Program-made: the position numbers and the translations under genes
Virus record (IMG/VR): IMGVR_UViG_3300033992_000665
Span: 1 to 34,314 of that record
Length of the DNA stretch: 34,314 nucleotides
Direction: 5' to 3' (one strand)
DNA from: a virus
The notes under the pieces: model-generated
What the model was told of the DNA's origin: nothing
The model's input: the letters and a program-made list of their open reading frames with translations, nothing else
Databases searched by the model: none
In this document: positions 27,541-34,314 of the stretch, one piece after another
Layout of the letters: the number at the start of each line of letters is the position of its first letter
Numbering within the stretch: the stretch's first letter is position 1

Positions 27541-27885
27541 TTATGGGTTGATGGTGATGGTTCCGTCTTCGTGGATGGTGTATGGGACTGGCGGAGTGTA
27601 CTCCTCTGGACTCATGCTGGCAATCGGTCGCCCGTTATGTGCCCCCAGCACGAACGCCACAGCGTCCCCGCCCCGCTGGAATAGCTCAAGCGCCCTCGGC
27701 CCGATCTTCGCCAAAATCTCCTGCGGCGTTGCATCCGGTGATTTCCACAACCTATCAAAACACCACTGCTGTGAATTGACGAAATCCACCCCAGCCTGTG
27801 TCATCCGTTGCAGGATCTCGCGGGCGGCTCGTTCATCCGGTGGCTCTGTCGGCGCATCGACTGTTGGTAGGAGCATTGATGGCAT
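27541..27885 (-). CDS. 114-residue protein downstream of the fibre, possible fibre chaperone
   Basis: Taken from the ATG at 27885, just after the fibre stop; the longer frame from 28098 overlaps the fibre and is low-complexity. Begins MPSMLLPTVDAPTEPPDERA. The middle is helical (REILQRMTQAGVDFVNSQQW, ALELFQRGGDAVAFVLGAHN), and the end PPVPYTIHEDGTITINP is a common form in tail-fibre assembly or attachment proteins ('...y.ihedGtitin'). A short gene right after a fibre is often its chaperone, but there is no direct evidence here. Confidence 0.65.
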   Translation of the reverse strand: MPSMLLPTVDAPTEPPDERAAREILQRMTQAGVDFVNSQQWCFDRLWKSPDATPQEILAKIGPRALELFQRGGDAVAFVLGAHNGRPIASMSPEEYTPPVPYTIHEDGTITINP

Positions 27886-27889
27886 AAGG

Positions 27890-30490
27890 TTAGGCGCGGA
27901 TGGTTTCGACGAAGGACACCTCTGCGGTCCAGTTGATGGTTGTGGCAGCGGCTCCGGTGACGGTGATGAGGAGGGCACCGACGCTGGAATTTTCAGCAGT
28001 GATAGAAACATCCCATGCCGTCGCGCCTGCGCTCTCAATGTCAGCGGTTGGTGACAGGACTGATCCAATGATTGCGGTGCTTGCAATGGTGCCATCACGC
28101 TTAATCAGCACCCGGCGCATATACGCTGCATTGTCGGTGCCGCTTGTTGATCTCGCCACAACGCGGATGTCGGCGAAGACTGCCTGATTATTGAGCAGGA
28201 CGAAATGCGTCGATGTCGTGATGCTGGCGCCGGTTGGTGCCGCCCCGTCGAGTGATAGGTTTGCGGGCGTTGCGTCAGTCGTCTGGCGACGCATGACGAC
28301 GGTTCCGCGTTGGGCGTCGCCGTCTGCTGAAAATCGCCCATTAGCTAGGGCCGACATCCCGATTCGGTTGGCGACAGACCTGTTGCCAAATGCCTGAGAG
28401 GCGCTGGCAGATGCAGTACAGCTGGCTCCATAGGCGAGGGAGTCCTGCGCCTGCGCGGCGCAAGCGGTTCCTCCTGCTGCGGACGCGTTTCCGCTGGCAA
28501 CATTAGACTGCCCGGAAAATACAGTGGCGTAAAAGTTAGATGCGGTGTTACTGTCCCCATTTAAGACGGTTGAACGAGTGCCCGTTGCGCTGTTTCCGCT
28601 CCCGTTTAGAATAACGGATCCCGACCCGGACGCTACGCTGGCCTGAGAACTCCTTAATCGCTGAAAGTCAACTGCGTTCGCCCCACGCACATTCCCTCCG
28701 GTCGTTGTTCCGTCCGGCTTCGGCCCCACGATGAATGCGCCCGTGCCTTTGGGGGTTATGACGACCGCGCTGTTAGTCGCCGGATCGACATTGCGGATTG
28801 CGACGTTTTGCTGCGTCGTGGCGTCAATGTCGTCGATGACGATGGATGAGCCTTGTACCGCCCCGCCTCCAGTCCCGTCCGCCCTGACAATGCCGTTGTC
28901 GGTGGTGCCTGACGTGCCGCTGATTTCCCCGCCTGACCCACTGGATGCCGCAGTTACTCGCCCTTTTGCGTCAACGGTGATGGATGCGCGGGTGTATGTC
29001 CCTGCCGTCACGCCGCTGTTTGCCAGCGTGGCCGCAAACGATCCGGTGCCCGAGCCGGTGACATCGCCCGTCAGGGTAATTGTCTGGTCGCCCGTGTTGG
29101 TGCCTGAAGATGTCCCGCTGAACGTGCCGCTTTGCGTGGCGAGCGACCCAAGACCAAGAGCCGTCCGCGAGTCTGACGCATTCTTCGACTCCCACAAGTT
29201 AGTGCTGGCGTTTTTGACGAGAAACGCAATCGCGCCAGTCACTCCGTCGCTGACGTTGTGGAGTTCACCCAATTCGTATCCGTCGTCAATCTTGATGAAG
29301 ACGCTTCCAACGGTCGCGTGGACACGCTCAACGTAGCCGAGCCGCACACCGTGCGCTGGTGCCGTTGGCTCTGTGACCGTCCACTCGCCTGCGGTTTCGG
29401 ATAGGAAAAGCAAAGCGCCAGCCGTGAGCCCGATTGTGTTGAGTGAGTACATCGGGCCGCTCGTCTGCACGAATCCTTCTGACCCTGCCGTGATCGACTG
29501 CGCCACAAATCCGATGGTCCCTGCGCTCGTTGACTGGCTGCTCGCATCTGACAGCGCCACCGACACCCGATTGCCCTGCGCCCCGTTGATGTAGACGACT
29601 TGGCCCTTTGTCAGCGTGCTGGCGGTGCTGTTGTAGACCCTGACATATTCCTGCACGCCGATTTTGAGGGTGATGCCGTCGATGCCGACCTCTGGCACTT
29701 TTTCCCCTGTGTCGTAACGGAAAATCCCGGTGCCTCCTGCGCCCGTCGGCGTGGTGGAGATTGCGAGCGTGTCGGCGGCGATTCCTCCCGTGTCGCTCAG
29801 GGTTGCGGTGCTGTTCTGGATGATCTTTCCGGTTGTCCCGTCAAACCGGGTGATGGCGTTGTCGGTCGAGGATGCAGGCCCTGTAACGTCTCCGCCCCCT
29901 CCTCCGCCGCCGCTAAACAACGTCCAGAACGTCGTCCAGCTCGCGCCTGTGCCGGGGCGGTTTGTGGTGCTGGATGTGTTGTTGGCGATGCAGACGTAGA
30001 TAGAGCCCGAGAGCGCCACCACGTCGTCGATCAGATAGTTCTCTGCGGTCTTCCATTTCGTGCCGCCGAGGTCCAAAAAGAGCGCCGGATCAGGCGGGGC
30101 AGGGGTGACTTGCGAGACGTTGTCGAATGTCAGGGTCAGGCCGATCTTGGCGAGAGTGAAGAGGTCGTCGGCGGCGTTCGTCGCGTAGACGACAAGCCAG
30201 AAATCTTCGGCAGAATCCGGGAGAACCGTCTGATTCATCTGCGCCCCCGAAAATTCAAGCTCCCACGGCCCCGTTGAGCCGCTTGTCATGTTGACCGTCG
30301 CCGTTGCCGCGAGTGGGGTTGTGGCCGGCGTCTGCGCGGCGTGCAGTTCCGCCCTCAACTCCATCGTCTCCGTCACCGACTCGCCCGTCGCCAGCGTGCA
30401 TTCCAGCGTCAGGGGGTTTGCCTGTGAGTGCCGCTCCGCCGTTTCGCGGGGGTCGCGCCTGAGTTTGACGGAGATTTTGCGGGCTTCCAT
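27890..30490 (-). CDS. Tail fibre with YadA-like head repeats
   Basis: 866 residues, long and beta-rich. Begins MEARKISVKLRRDPRETAER and has an N-terminal virion-attachment part up to about 150. A glycine run (FSGGGGGGGDVTGPAS, about 195-210) acts as a hinge. The mid-region has the fibre segment GTNTGDQTITLTGDVTGSGT, widely seen in tail fibres, then VTVDAKGRVT-like. Residues about 620-715 are repeated GSGNSATGTRSTVLNGDSNT, NVASGNASAAGGTACAAQAQ units, matching YadA/trimeric-autotransporter head repeats that form a left-handed beta-roll. The C-terminal 150 residues (to SFVETIRA) look like a trimerisation tip. It should bind the host surface. It sits directly after the connector, unusually early in the operon. 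Confidence 0.82.
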   Translation of the reverse strand: MEARKISVKLRRDPRETAERHSQANPLTLECTLATGESVTETMELRAELHAAQTPATTPLAATATVNMTSGSTGPWELEFSGAQMNQTVLPDSAEDFWLVVYATNAADDLFTLAKIGLTLTFDNVSQVTPAPPDPALFLDLGGTKWKTAENYLIDDVVALSGSIYVCIANNTSSTTNRPGTGASWTTFWTLFSGGGGGGGDVTGPASSTDNAITRFDGTTGKIIQNSTATLSDTGGIAADTLAISTTPTGAGGTGIFRYDTGEKVPEVGIDGITLKIGVQEYVRVYNSTASTLTKGQVVYINGAQGNRVSVALSDASSQSTSAGTIGFVAQSITAGSEGFVQTSGPMYSLNTIGLTAGALLFLSETAGEWTVTEPTAPAHGVRLGYVERVHATVGSVFIKIDDGYELGELHNVSDGVTGAIAFLVKNASTNLWESKNASDSRTALGLGSLATQSGTFSGTSSGTNTGDQTITLTGDVTGSGTGSFAATLANSGVTAGTYTRASITVDAKGRVTAASSGSGGEISGTSGTTDNGIVRADGTGGGAVQGSSIVIDDIDATTQQNVAIRNVDPATNSAVVITPKGTGAFIVGPKPDGTTTGGNVRGANAVDFQRLRSSQASVASGSGSVILNGSGNSATGTRSTVLNGDSNTASNFYATVFSGQSNVASGNASAAGGTACAAQAQDSLAYGASCTASASASQAFGNRSVANRIGMSALANGRFSADGDAQRGTVVMRRQTTDATPANLSLDGAAPTGASITTSTHFVLLNNQAVFADIRVVARSTSGTDNAAYMRRVLIKRDGTIASTAIIGSVLSPTADIESAGATAWDVSITAENSSVGALLITVTGAAATTINWTAEVSFVETIRA
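28345..28633. repeat. YadA-like repeat coding region in the fibre
   Basis: Encodes residues about 620-715 of the fibre, in which NxASG, NSATG and AxAxG units recur every 14 or so residues. The DNA repeats are diverged, so they are seen best at protein level. Confidence 0.65.
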
Positions 30491-30493
30491 GTG

Positions 30494-30937
30494 TTAGCGT
30501 AGGACTGAAAAATCAATGTACTCTTCGCCGCCGTAGCCGCCATCGTCAATGGCCGGGGTGTCGTTTGATGTGGTGTCGGATAGGGCGACCAGCAGTTCAC
30601 ACTTCGCCACCATCCGCAGTTCGGTCTTGGCTTCGCTCACTGTCATCCGCCGCCCTTCGTCCATGATGACTCCAGACGCCGGGAGGTTGGTTGCGATGTC
30701 CTCCATGAGGAGGGCCGTGGCTGCGCTGTGCAGTTCGTTCGGGATGGTCCCGTCTGGTCCTAGTGTGTTCTGGTGGCACGACCTGACGTAGCTCCTCACC
30801 CGCGCCGTCACCCGGTCAAGGCTCCGCTGAATCACATCACCGACACCCGCGTCCCGCGCCGTCGCAGTCATCGCCTCCCATTCGTAGATGGCGAAACGGG
30901 AAGCCGCGTCTTTATCGGTTAGAGTGATCCACGCCAT
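30494..30937 (-). CDS. Head-tail connector (gp36/DUF1320-like)
   Basis: 147 residues from the ATG at 30937, giving MAWITLTDKDAASRFAIYEW, the usual DUF1320 start 'MayiT..D'. The longer frame begins with a GTG 13 codons earlier inside the hairpin and is rejected. The helical region RSLDRVTARVRSYVRSCHQN, then SAATALLMEDIATNLP and ELRMVAKCELLVAL matches the connector fold, in which such a bundle sits below the portal. The C-terminus is acidic (DDGGYGGEEYIDFSVLR). It follows the major capsid gene, as gp36 follows T in Mu. Confidence 0.75.
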   Translation of the reverse strand: MAWITLTDKDAASRFAIYEWEAMTATARDAGVGDVIQRSLDRVTARVRSYVRSCHQNTLGPDGTIPNELHSAATALLMEDIATNLPASGVIMDEGRRMTVSEAKTELRMVAKCELLVALSDTTSNDTPAIDDGGYGGEEYIDFSVLR

Positions 30938-30957
30938 ATCAGGAAAGGGAAGGCACC

Positions 30958-30990
30958 GCCCCCGCCGCCACACCACAAGGCGACGGGGGC
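30958..30990 (-). terminator. Strong hairpin between capsid and connector genes, attenuator-like
   Basis: gcccccgccgcc (30958-30969), a nine-base loop, and ggcgacgggggc (30979-30990) form a 12-pair stem with one G-T wobble. The minus-strand sequence after it is TGCCTTCCCTTTCC, pyrimidine-rich but without a T run. It lies right after the major capsid stop, where phages often reduce downstream expression or stabilise the capsid transcript. Confidence 0.6.
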
Positions 30991-31005
30991 TTCATGCCGC
31001 AAGGA

Positions 31006-31959
31006 TTACGTGACGTTGAGGCGGAGAAGTGCGCTGGAATTGGCTGTGATGACCTTTTCAGACCAGCCCCACGTTGCCTCCTCAAACTCGCTGTCGTTGC
31101 CGTGCGCGAGCCGGTACTTTGGAATCAGGTCGTTGTCTCCGTACCCAACGAACAATTTGAGCGCCGATGGGTCTTCCGTGTTTGGCAGAGGAGAAACCGA
31201 CGCAATTAGGATGTTGGTATCCAGAGTGAACGCGGGGGTTGCCGTCTGCCCGATCGCGGCGGAGTTGAACACGCTGGTAGACTGCCGCACCTCGACTCCG
31301 TAGCCGATAATGTCAGCAACCTGCTGCTCCGTCGGGGTGCTGTTGTTCGTCTTCGTTGCGCCGCCATTGATTCGAGCCTGAACCGTGGGGTGGTTGCAGA
31401 ATTTGCGGAAGGCGGATGTCCCGAAGAGGATTTTGATGTTGCCCGAATTCAGCGATCCCTTGATTACGGTTTCAATGTATTCTTGAATCAGCGACACCGC
31501 TTTTGTTGCGTCGGTATCAAGCGGATAGGAGGTGCCTGCGCCACCAGCCGCAAGAGCCGCATCAATCACCCGCTTTGCCCGCCCGTTCATCATCATTTGC
31601 GTGGTCGAACGCGCCTGATTCTGAATCTTCATCAAGAGGTCAGCGTCAGTGACGCGAGGGCCGGTGTAGAAGATATCAGAGGTGCCACGGTGAACCTCCA
31701 GCGATCCAGTGACCTTCGATCCGCCGTAGGTGATGCGAGCGCCGACCGGATTATTGATCGTCGTGATCGTGTTTGGGATGGTGATAACGTCACCACGCTC
31801 AAACACTTGATACTCGAAATTGGAGCCGACGGGAACGCCGTTTCCAACGAGGAACATCGCGTCTCCGAGGGCGCGACTGCGGGCAAGATCGGAGGTAAAT
31901 CCGACTGCATAATTTCGCATCGCGTCCGTGGAGGCGACACTTTGAAGGCGGGTAGCCAT
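31006..31959 (-). CDS. Major capsid protein
   Basis: 317 residues, near the size of Mu gpT and within the HK97-fold range. Begins MATRLQSVASTDAMRNYAVG. The E-loop/P-domain area reads FEYQVFERGDVITIPNTITT, then DADLLMKIQNQARSTTQMMM (spine helix), and IPKYRLAHGNDSEFEEATW with SSALLRLNVT at the C-terminus. Placement after protease/scaffold and decoration genes and before the connector is the standard capsid position. No N-terminal delta-domain is evident in the first 30 residues, so scaffolding is probably supplied by the upstream protein. An expression hairpin follows. Confidence 0.85.
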   Translation of the reverse strand: MATRLQSVASTDAMRNYAVGFTSDLARSRALGDAMFLVGNGVPVGSNFEYQVFERGDVITIPNTITTINNPVGARITYGGSKVTGSLEVHRGTSDIFYTGPRVTDADLLMKIQNQARSTTQMMMNGRAKRVIDAALAAGGAGTSYPLDTDATKAVSLIQEYIETVIKGSLNSGNIKILFGTSAFRKFCNHPTVQARINGGATKTNNSTPTEQQVADIIGYGVEVRQSTSVFNSAAIGQTATPAFTLDTNILIASVSPLPNTEDPSALKLFVGYGDNDLIPKYRLAHGNDSEFEEATWGWSEKVITANSSALLRLNVT

Positions 31960-31993
31960 AGTGGGTGATTAGTCAGGGGTTGAGTTGAGGGGT

Positions 31994-32350
31994 TCAGTAG
32001 GGGTAGATGAGGATTGCGTCACCGGATGCGCCGCCCTCCGCCGCGAGGCCGATCTTGTCGCCAACGGCGGTTGCGGATGCCACTCCGTTTGCGGCTGCGT
32101 AAACCTCCTGCCCCGCTGTGACGGTGGATGCGATCTTGACGCGGAGTTGAGGCTTGAAGAGAACCACTTGCACGCGCTCGCCGCTGAGTGCGTCACTTTG
32201 GGCAATCCCGATTGCGCGGGTATTGGCACCAGTGGCGCGAATAACGGTGTTTGCGGTCGTGGTCCCGGTGACGAGATTGCCGTCCGAAATAGTGCCTCCC
32301 GCGAGCGGAAGTGGGTCGGAACCTTGGGTATTTTGGGTTGCCAATGGCAT
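31994..32350 (-). CDS. Capsid decoration/cement-like protein
   Basis: 118 residues, beta-rich. Begins MPLATQNTQGSDPLPLAGGT. The second half, VTAGQEVYAAANGVASATAV then GDKIGLAAEGGASGDAILIY, has the 'v.aGdevya..nG.v......G..vG.al..a..G....v' pattern of phage head decoration (DUF2190-like) proteins. Such proteins stabilise the shell at three-fold or pseudo-three-fold sites. It lies between the protease/scaffold and capsid genes. The leader is CAACCCACCCAAGCACT before the ATG. Confidence 0.72.
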   Translation of the reverse strand: MPLATQNTQGSDPLPLAGGTISDGNLVTGTTTANTVIRATGANTRAIGIAQSDALSGERVQVVLFKPQLRVKIASTVTAGQEVYAAANGVASATAVGDKIGLAAEGGASGDAILIYPY

Positions 32351-32374
32351 AGTGCTTGGGTGGGTTGGGTTAAG

Positions 32375-33436
32375 TTATTTGAGGAGTTCGCGGGTAGCCT
32401 GCGGATAGGCGTCGTCGTAGGAAATGGACTTGGACGCAGCGAGTTCGTGCGCCCGCTTCTCAATGCGGTCAGCAAGCGGGAGTTTGTCCGTCGTGGATTT
32501 GTCGCCTTGCCCTTCGTCCGTCAGTCGCTCGCTGCCGGGGTTGCTGGCGGTGAGTTCTGCGGCGTACGCCTTCGTCCCCTCCGGGTCGGCGAGGAAAGAC
32601 TTGCGGAGAAATTCCTTCCGGGTTTCCGACTTCGGCGGCACCTTGCCGGATGCGACCAGTTCCGCGACAAATGACTCAGCGGCCTCGGTGCGGGCGGCTT
32701 CCAGTTCGGCATTTGCCGCGGCTAGTTCTGCCTTGATGGCGTCGCGTTCGCTTTCGGCGGATGCCTTCGCGGCTTCCATCTTCATCAGCTTTTCGGGCAT
32801 CGCGCCAGCGTCCAGCTTTTTGCTCATGCCGCACATTGCCTCGAGCTTGCTCATCAGTTCCATTTCGTCCACGTCTTCGAGGTCGTCGGCATATCCTGCC
32901 ATTTTCATCAATCGCTTTTTGTCCATGATTTTAGGGGTTGGGGTGAGTGATGCGACTAGCGCAATCTGGGTAAAGGCGGGGTCGCTGACCAGTCCGCCGG
33001 CGGCGTTCCCGCTCGCCGCGTCCATGAGCCCGACGATGCGCCCGTTTGCGATGGCGCAGCGCGGGGAGAAGTACCGCACGCTTGGCAGGATGCCGTTGTC
33101 AGGGTCGGCCTTCGTCGCGGCCAGTCCTGCGGGGGTCCAGCGGACGCGAGCCCAGATGCCGTCATCCCTCCACTCAAACTCCTCTGGGTATGCGCTCGCC
33201 TCGCGTGCGTCGTGGTGGAGGTCGAAGAATGGCTGGCTTCCGGGGGTCGCCTTGCGTGCTTCAAGGTCGGATTGGAGCGCCTTGGCTGCCGCTTCGTCCA
33301 CCGTCACCGTGACCTTCGATGGGCGACCGTTGACCTTCGCGGAGATGTTATGCCGTCCTGCGGGGGCGAACATGATCCATTCCGGCGCGTTGCCGAGAAC
33401 CTGTTGTGCGAATGCGGCGATCAGTTCCATGCTCAT
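32375..33436 (-). CDS. Mu I-like prohead protease with scaffold domain
   Basis: 353 residues. The N-terminal half (about 1-170), MELIAAFAQQVLGNAPEWIM, then HNISAKVNGRPSKVTVTVDE and FFDLHHDAREASAYPEEF, SVRYFSPRCAI and ALVASLTPTPKI, matches the Mu I/Clp-like prohead protease. His in the LHHD segment and Ser in SVRYFSP are likely catalytic residues. The second half (about 170-353) is charged and helical, with long coiled coils (KLMKMEAAKASAESERDAIK, ELAAANAELEAARTEAAESF), the scaffold. In Mu the scaffold Z is made from an internal start in I; the ATG at 32926 (MDKKRLMKMAGYADDLEDVD) would give an equivalent of 183 residues. The start overlaps the portal stop by ATGA. Confidence 0.85.
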   Translation of the reverse strand: MSMELIAAFAQQVLGNAPEWIMFAPAGRHNISAKVNGRPSKVTVTVDEAAAKALQSDLEARKATPGSQPFFDLHHDAREASAYPEEFEWRDDGIWARVRWTPAGLAATKADPDNGILPSVRYFSPRCAIANGRIVGLMDAASGNAAGGLVSDPAFTQIALVASLTPTPKIMDKKRLMKMAGYADDLEDVDEMELMSKLEAMCGMSKKLDAGAMPEKLMKMEAAKASAESERDAIKAELAAANAELEAARTEAAESFVAELVASGKVPPKSETRKEFLRKSFLADPEGTKAYAAELTASNPGSERLTDEGQGDKSTTDKLPLADRIEKRAHELAASKSISYDDAYPQATRELLK

Positions 33437-34314
33437 GCGGCTTCCTTTCGGTCGGCGGTTTCCTGCTCGTCCATATCATCTTCCGCGTCCTTCGCTCCAT
33501 CCTCCACGGCGGCGGAGAGCATCGAGTTGACCAGCCGTTGCAGCACCTCGTTCTGCGTCTCCGCCTTTGCTGCCGTCAGGGATGCCGTGAGCGGCTGAAC
33601 CGGCGCAACCGCTTGCTCCACCACGTCCTCTCCCTCCGCGGGTGGTGGAACATCGTGGCGTTCATGCCACCATTTCCGCGGCATCCGCATGCCCGACCGG
33701 ATCAACACCTCGTCGCGTTCCGCTAGCAGCTTCGCGTCAATTGGTTCGGGGATCTCACAGACGACGGTCGGAATCTCCGTGAGCTCGCCGTAATTGGCGC
33801 GGATGACGTATTCCGCAAACTTCTGGAGCGTGACGACGGCGTCGTTGCAGTATCCCTGCATGGCCTCACGCCGCACGCCCGAAAACACCGCACCCGTGTT
33901 GCCCAGCCCGCCCGCGCCCTCGCTCCCGCTCGATGCCGTCTCCCCGCGGATCACGATGTCACAGGCTTGGTTGGTCATCCGAATAACCAAATCCTGCGGC
34001 AGGTCGCCCGCGTTCTTCGCGTCCAGAAGCTCGAGTTTCGTCCCCTCCGGGAACGCGCCATAGCCACTGCTGCCAAGGTTGGCTAGCATGTTGAGTAGCT
34101 GGGTCTTGACCTGCGCGTTGCGCTCCGCATACGTCGCCCAGCGGAACGGCGTCCCGAAACGCTGCGTGAACTCCATGAGCCATTTGAACCCGTATACGTT
34201 CGCCATCCAATATTTGACCAGCGTGCGGAACCGCCCAGCCTGCGACGGGTGGGCATCGGTGGCCGAAACGACGTGAGGGAGAAACCGGAGCTTGGGGAAG
34301 TTTTCCCACGCGCC
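33433..34314 (-). CDS. Phage portal protein, C-terminal part (continues from the circular join)
   Basis: C-terminal 257 residues of the portal from the join onward, read as MANVYGFKWLMEFTQRFG at the N-side (34206), with AERNAQVKTQLLNMLANLGS, FPEGTKLELLDAKNAG and ETASSGSEGAGGLG (crown and stem). The C-terminal tail is alanine/glutamate-rich (MLSAAVEDGAKDAEDDMDEQ, then TADRKEAA). The apparent ATG at 34206 is internal and is not the start: the same frame continues upstream through the join into bases 1-694. Bases 34207-34314 repeat the start of the window. The stop overlaps the protease start. Confidence 0.88.
   Translation of the reverse strand, partial: GAWENFPKLRFLPHVVSATDAHPSQAGRFRTLVKYWMANVYGFKWLMEFTQRFGTPFRWATYAERNAQVKTQLLNMLANLGSSGYGAFPEGTKLELLDAKNAGDLPQDLVIRMTNQACDIVIRGETASSGSEGAGGLGNTGAVFSGVRREAMQGYCNDAVVTLQKFAEYVIRANYGELTEIPTVVCEIPEPIDAKLLAERDEVLIRSGMRMPRKWWHERHDVPPPAEGEDVVEQAVAPVQPLTASLTAAKAETQNEVLQRLVNSMLSAAVEDGAKDAEDDMDEQETADRKEAA
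34188..34314. repeat. Terminal direct repeat, right copy
   Basis: Exact second copy of bases 1-127. Joining the ends here restores one uninterrupted portal reading frame: position 34206 equals position 19, and 19 is in frame with the ATG at 694. This supports circularity rather than chance similarity. Confidence 0.95.

Noticed and set aside
1-34314. tRNA genes, integrase or transposase
   Set aside because: No cloverleaf-like sequence, no tyrosine or serine recombinase motifs and no DDE transposase were found on reading both strands, though a distant homologue could be missed by eye.

Overview
The window is a complete tailed-phage genome assembled as a circle. Its first 127 bases are repeated exactly as its last 127 bases (1-127 = 34188-34314), so the unique sequence is 34,187 bp, and the portal gene runs across the join. 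DNA is GC-rich. All but one of the recognised genes are on the minus strand, tightly packed, and most neighbours overlap by ATGA or GTGA. The head and packaging genes are Mu-like (gp28-type TerL, gp29/DUF935-type portal, I-type protease/scaffold, gp36-type connector, MuF), but the tail looks siphoviral: a tube protein, a short tape measure and no sheath. No transposase, integrase or tRNA gene was seen. The host cannot be named from the sequence. Most leaders lack a Shine-Dalgarno and are A/C-rich, so a host that tolerates SD-independent initiation is likely.

Layout in the direction of minus-strand transcription: (1) Early region, 18352 down to 6105: small zinc-ribbon and unknown proteins, RecT annealase, a Cas4-like DUF2800 nuclease, a zinc-ribbon/HTH regulator, an SSB-tail protein, an HNH-AP2 homing endonuclease, a RuvC-like resolvase, a SNF2-type helicase next to a DNA methyltransferase, a replication initiator carrying iteron-like repeats, and a DnaC-like helicase loader. 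(2) Lysis and packaging region, 6056 to 1285: a holin-like membrane protein, a proline-rich lipoprotein, a MazG-like pyrophosphohydrolase, several micro-ORFs, a CHAP-type endolysin, a TerS candidate and TerL. (3) A single-gene unit (61 aa) with its own promoter and terminator, then a gene-free structured stretch at 695-1009. (4) Structural operon, from 694 through the join and from 34187 down to 18846: portal, protease/scaffold, decoration protein, major capsid, connector, YadA-like fibre, small proteins, tail terminator, tail tube, MuF, tail completion candidate, tape measure and a hub with a glycine-rich adhesin domain. (5) The only plus-strand gene (83 aa, 18554-18805), divergent from the early operon, with its own promoter and a perfect terminator.

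The most unusual feature is regulatory. A promoter cassette of about 50 bp (A-tract, GACTTGCGC, exactly 16 bp, then a -10 such as CAGAAT, then usually CGGTGT) occurs four times, at 1240, 6090, 18393 and 18480. It heads the two large early and lysis/packaging operons and both single-gene units. A second repeated motif, AACCGAAAC or a close variant, sits just before or across many start codons where a Shine-Dalgarno would be expected. Together they suggest a phage-wide control scheme. The initiator gene also carries what looks like an internal replication origin.
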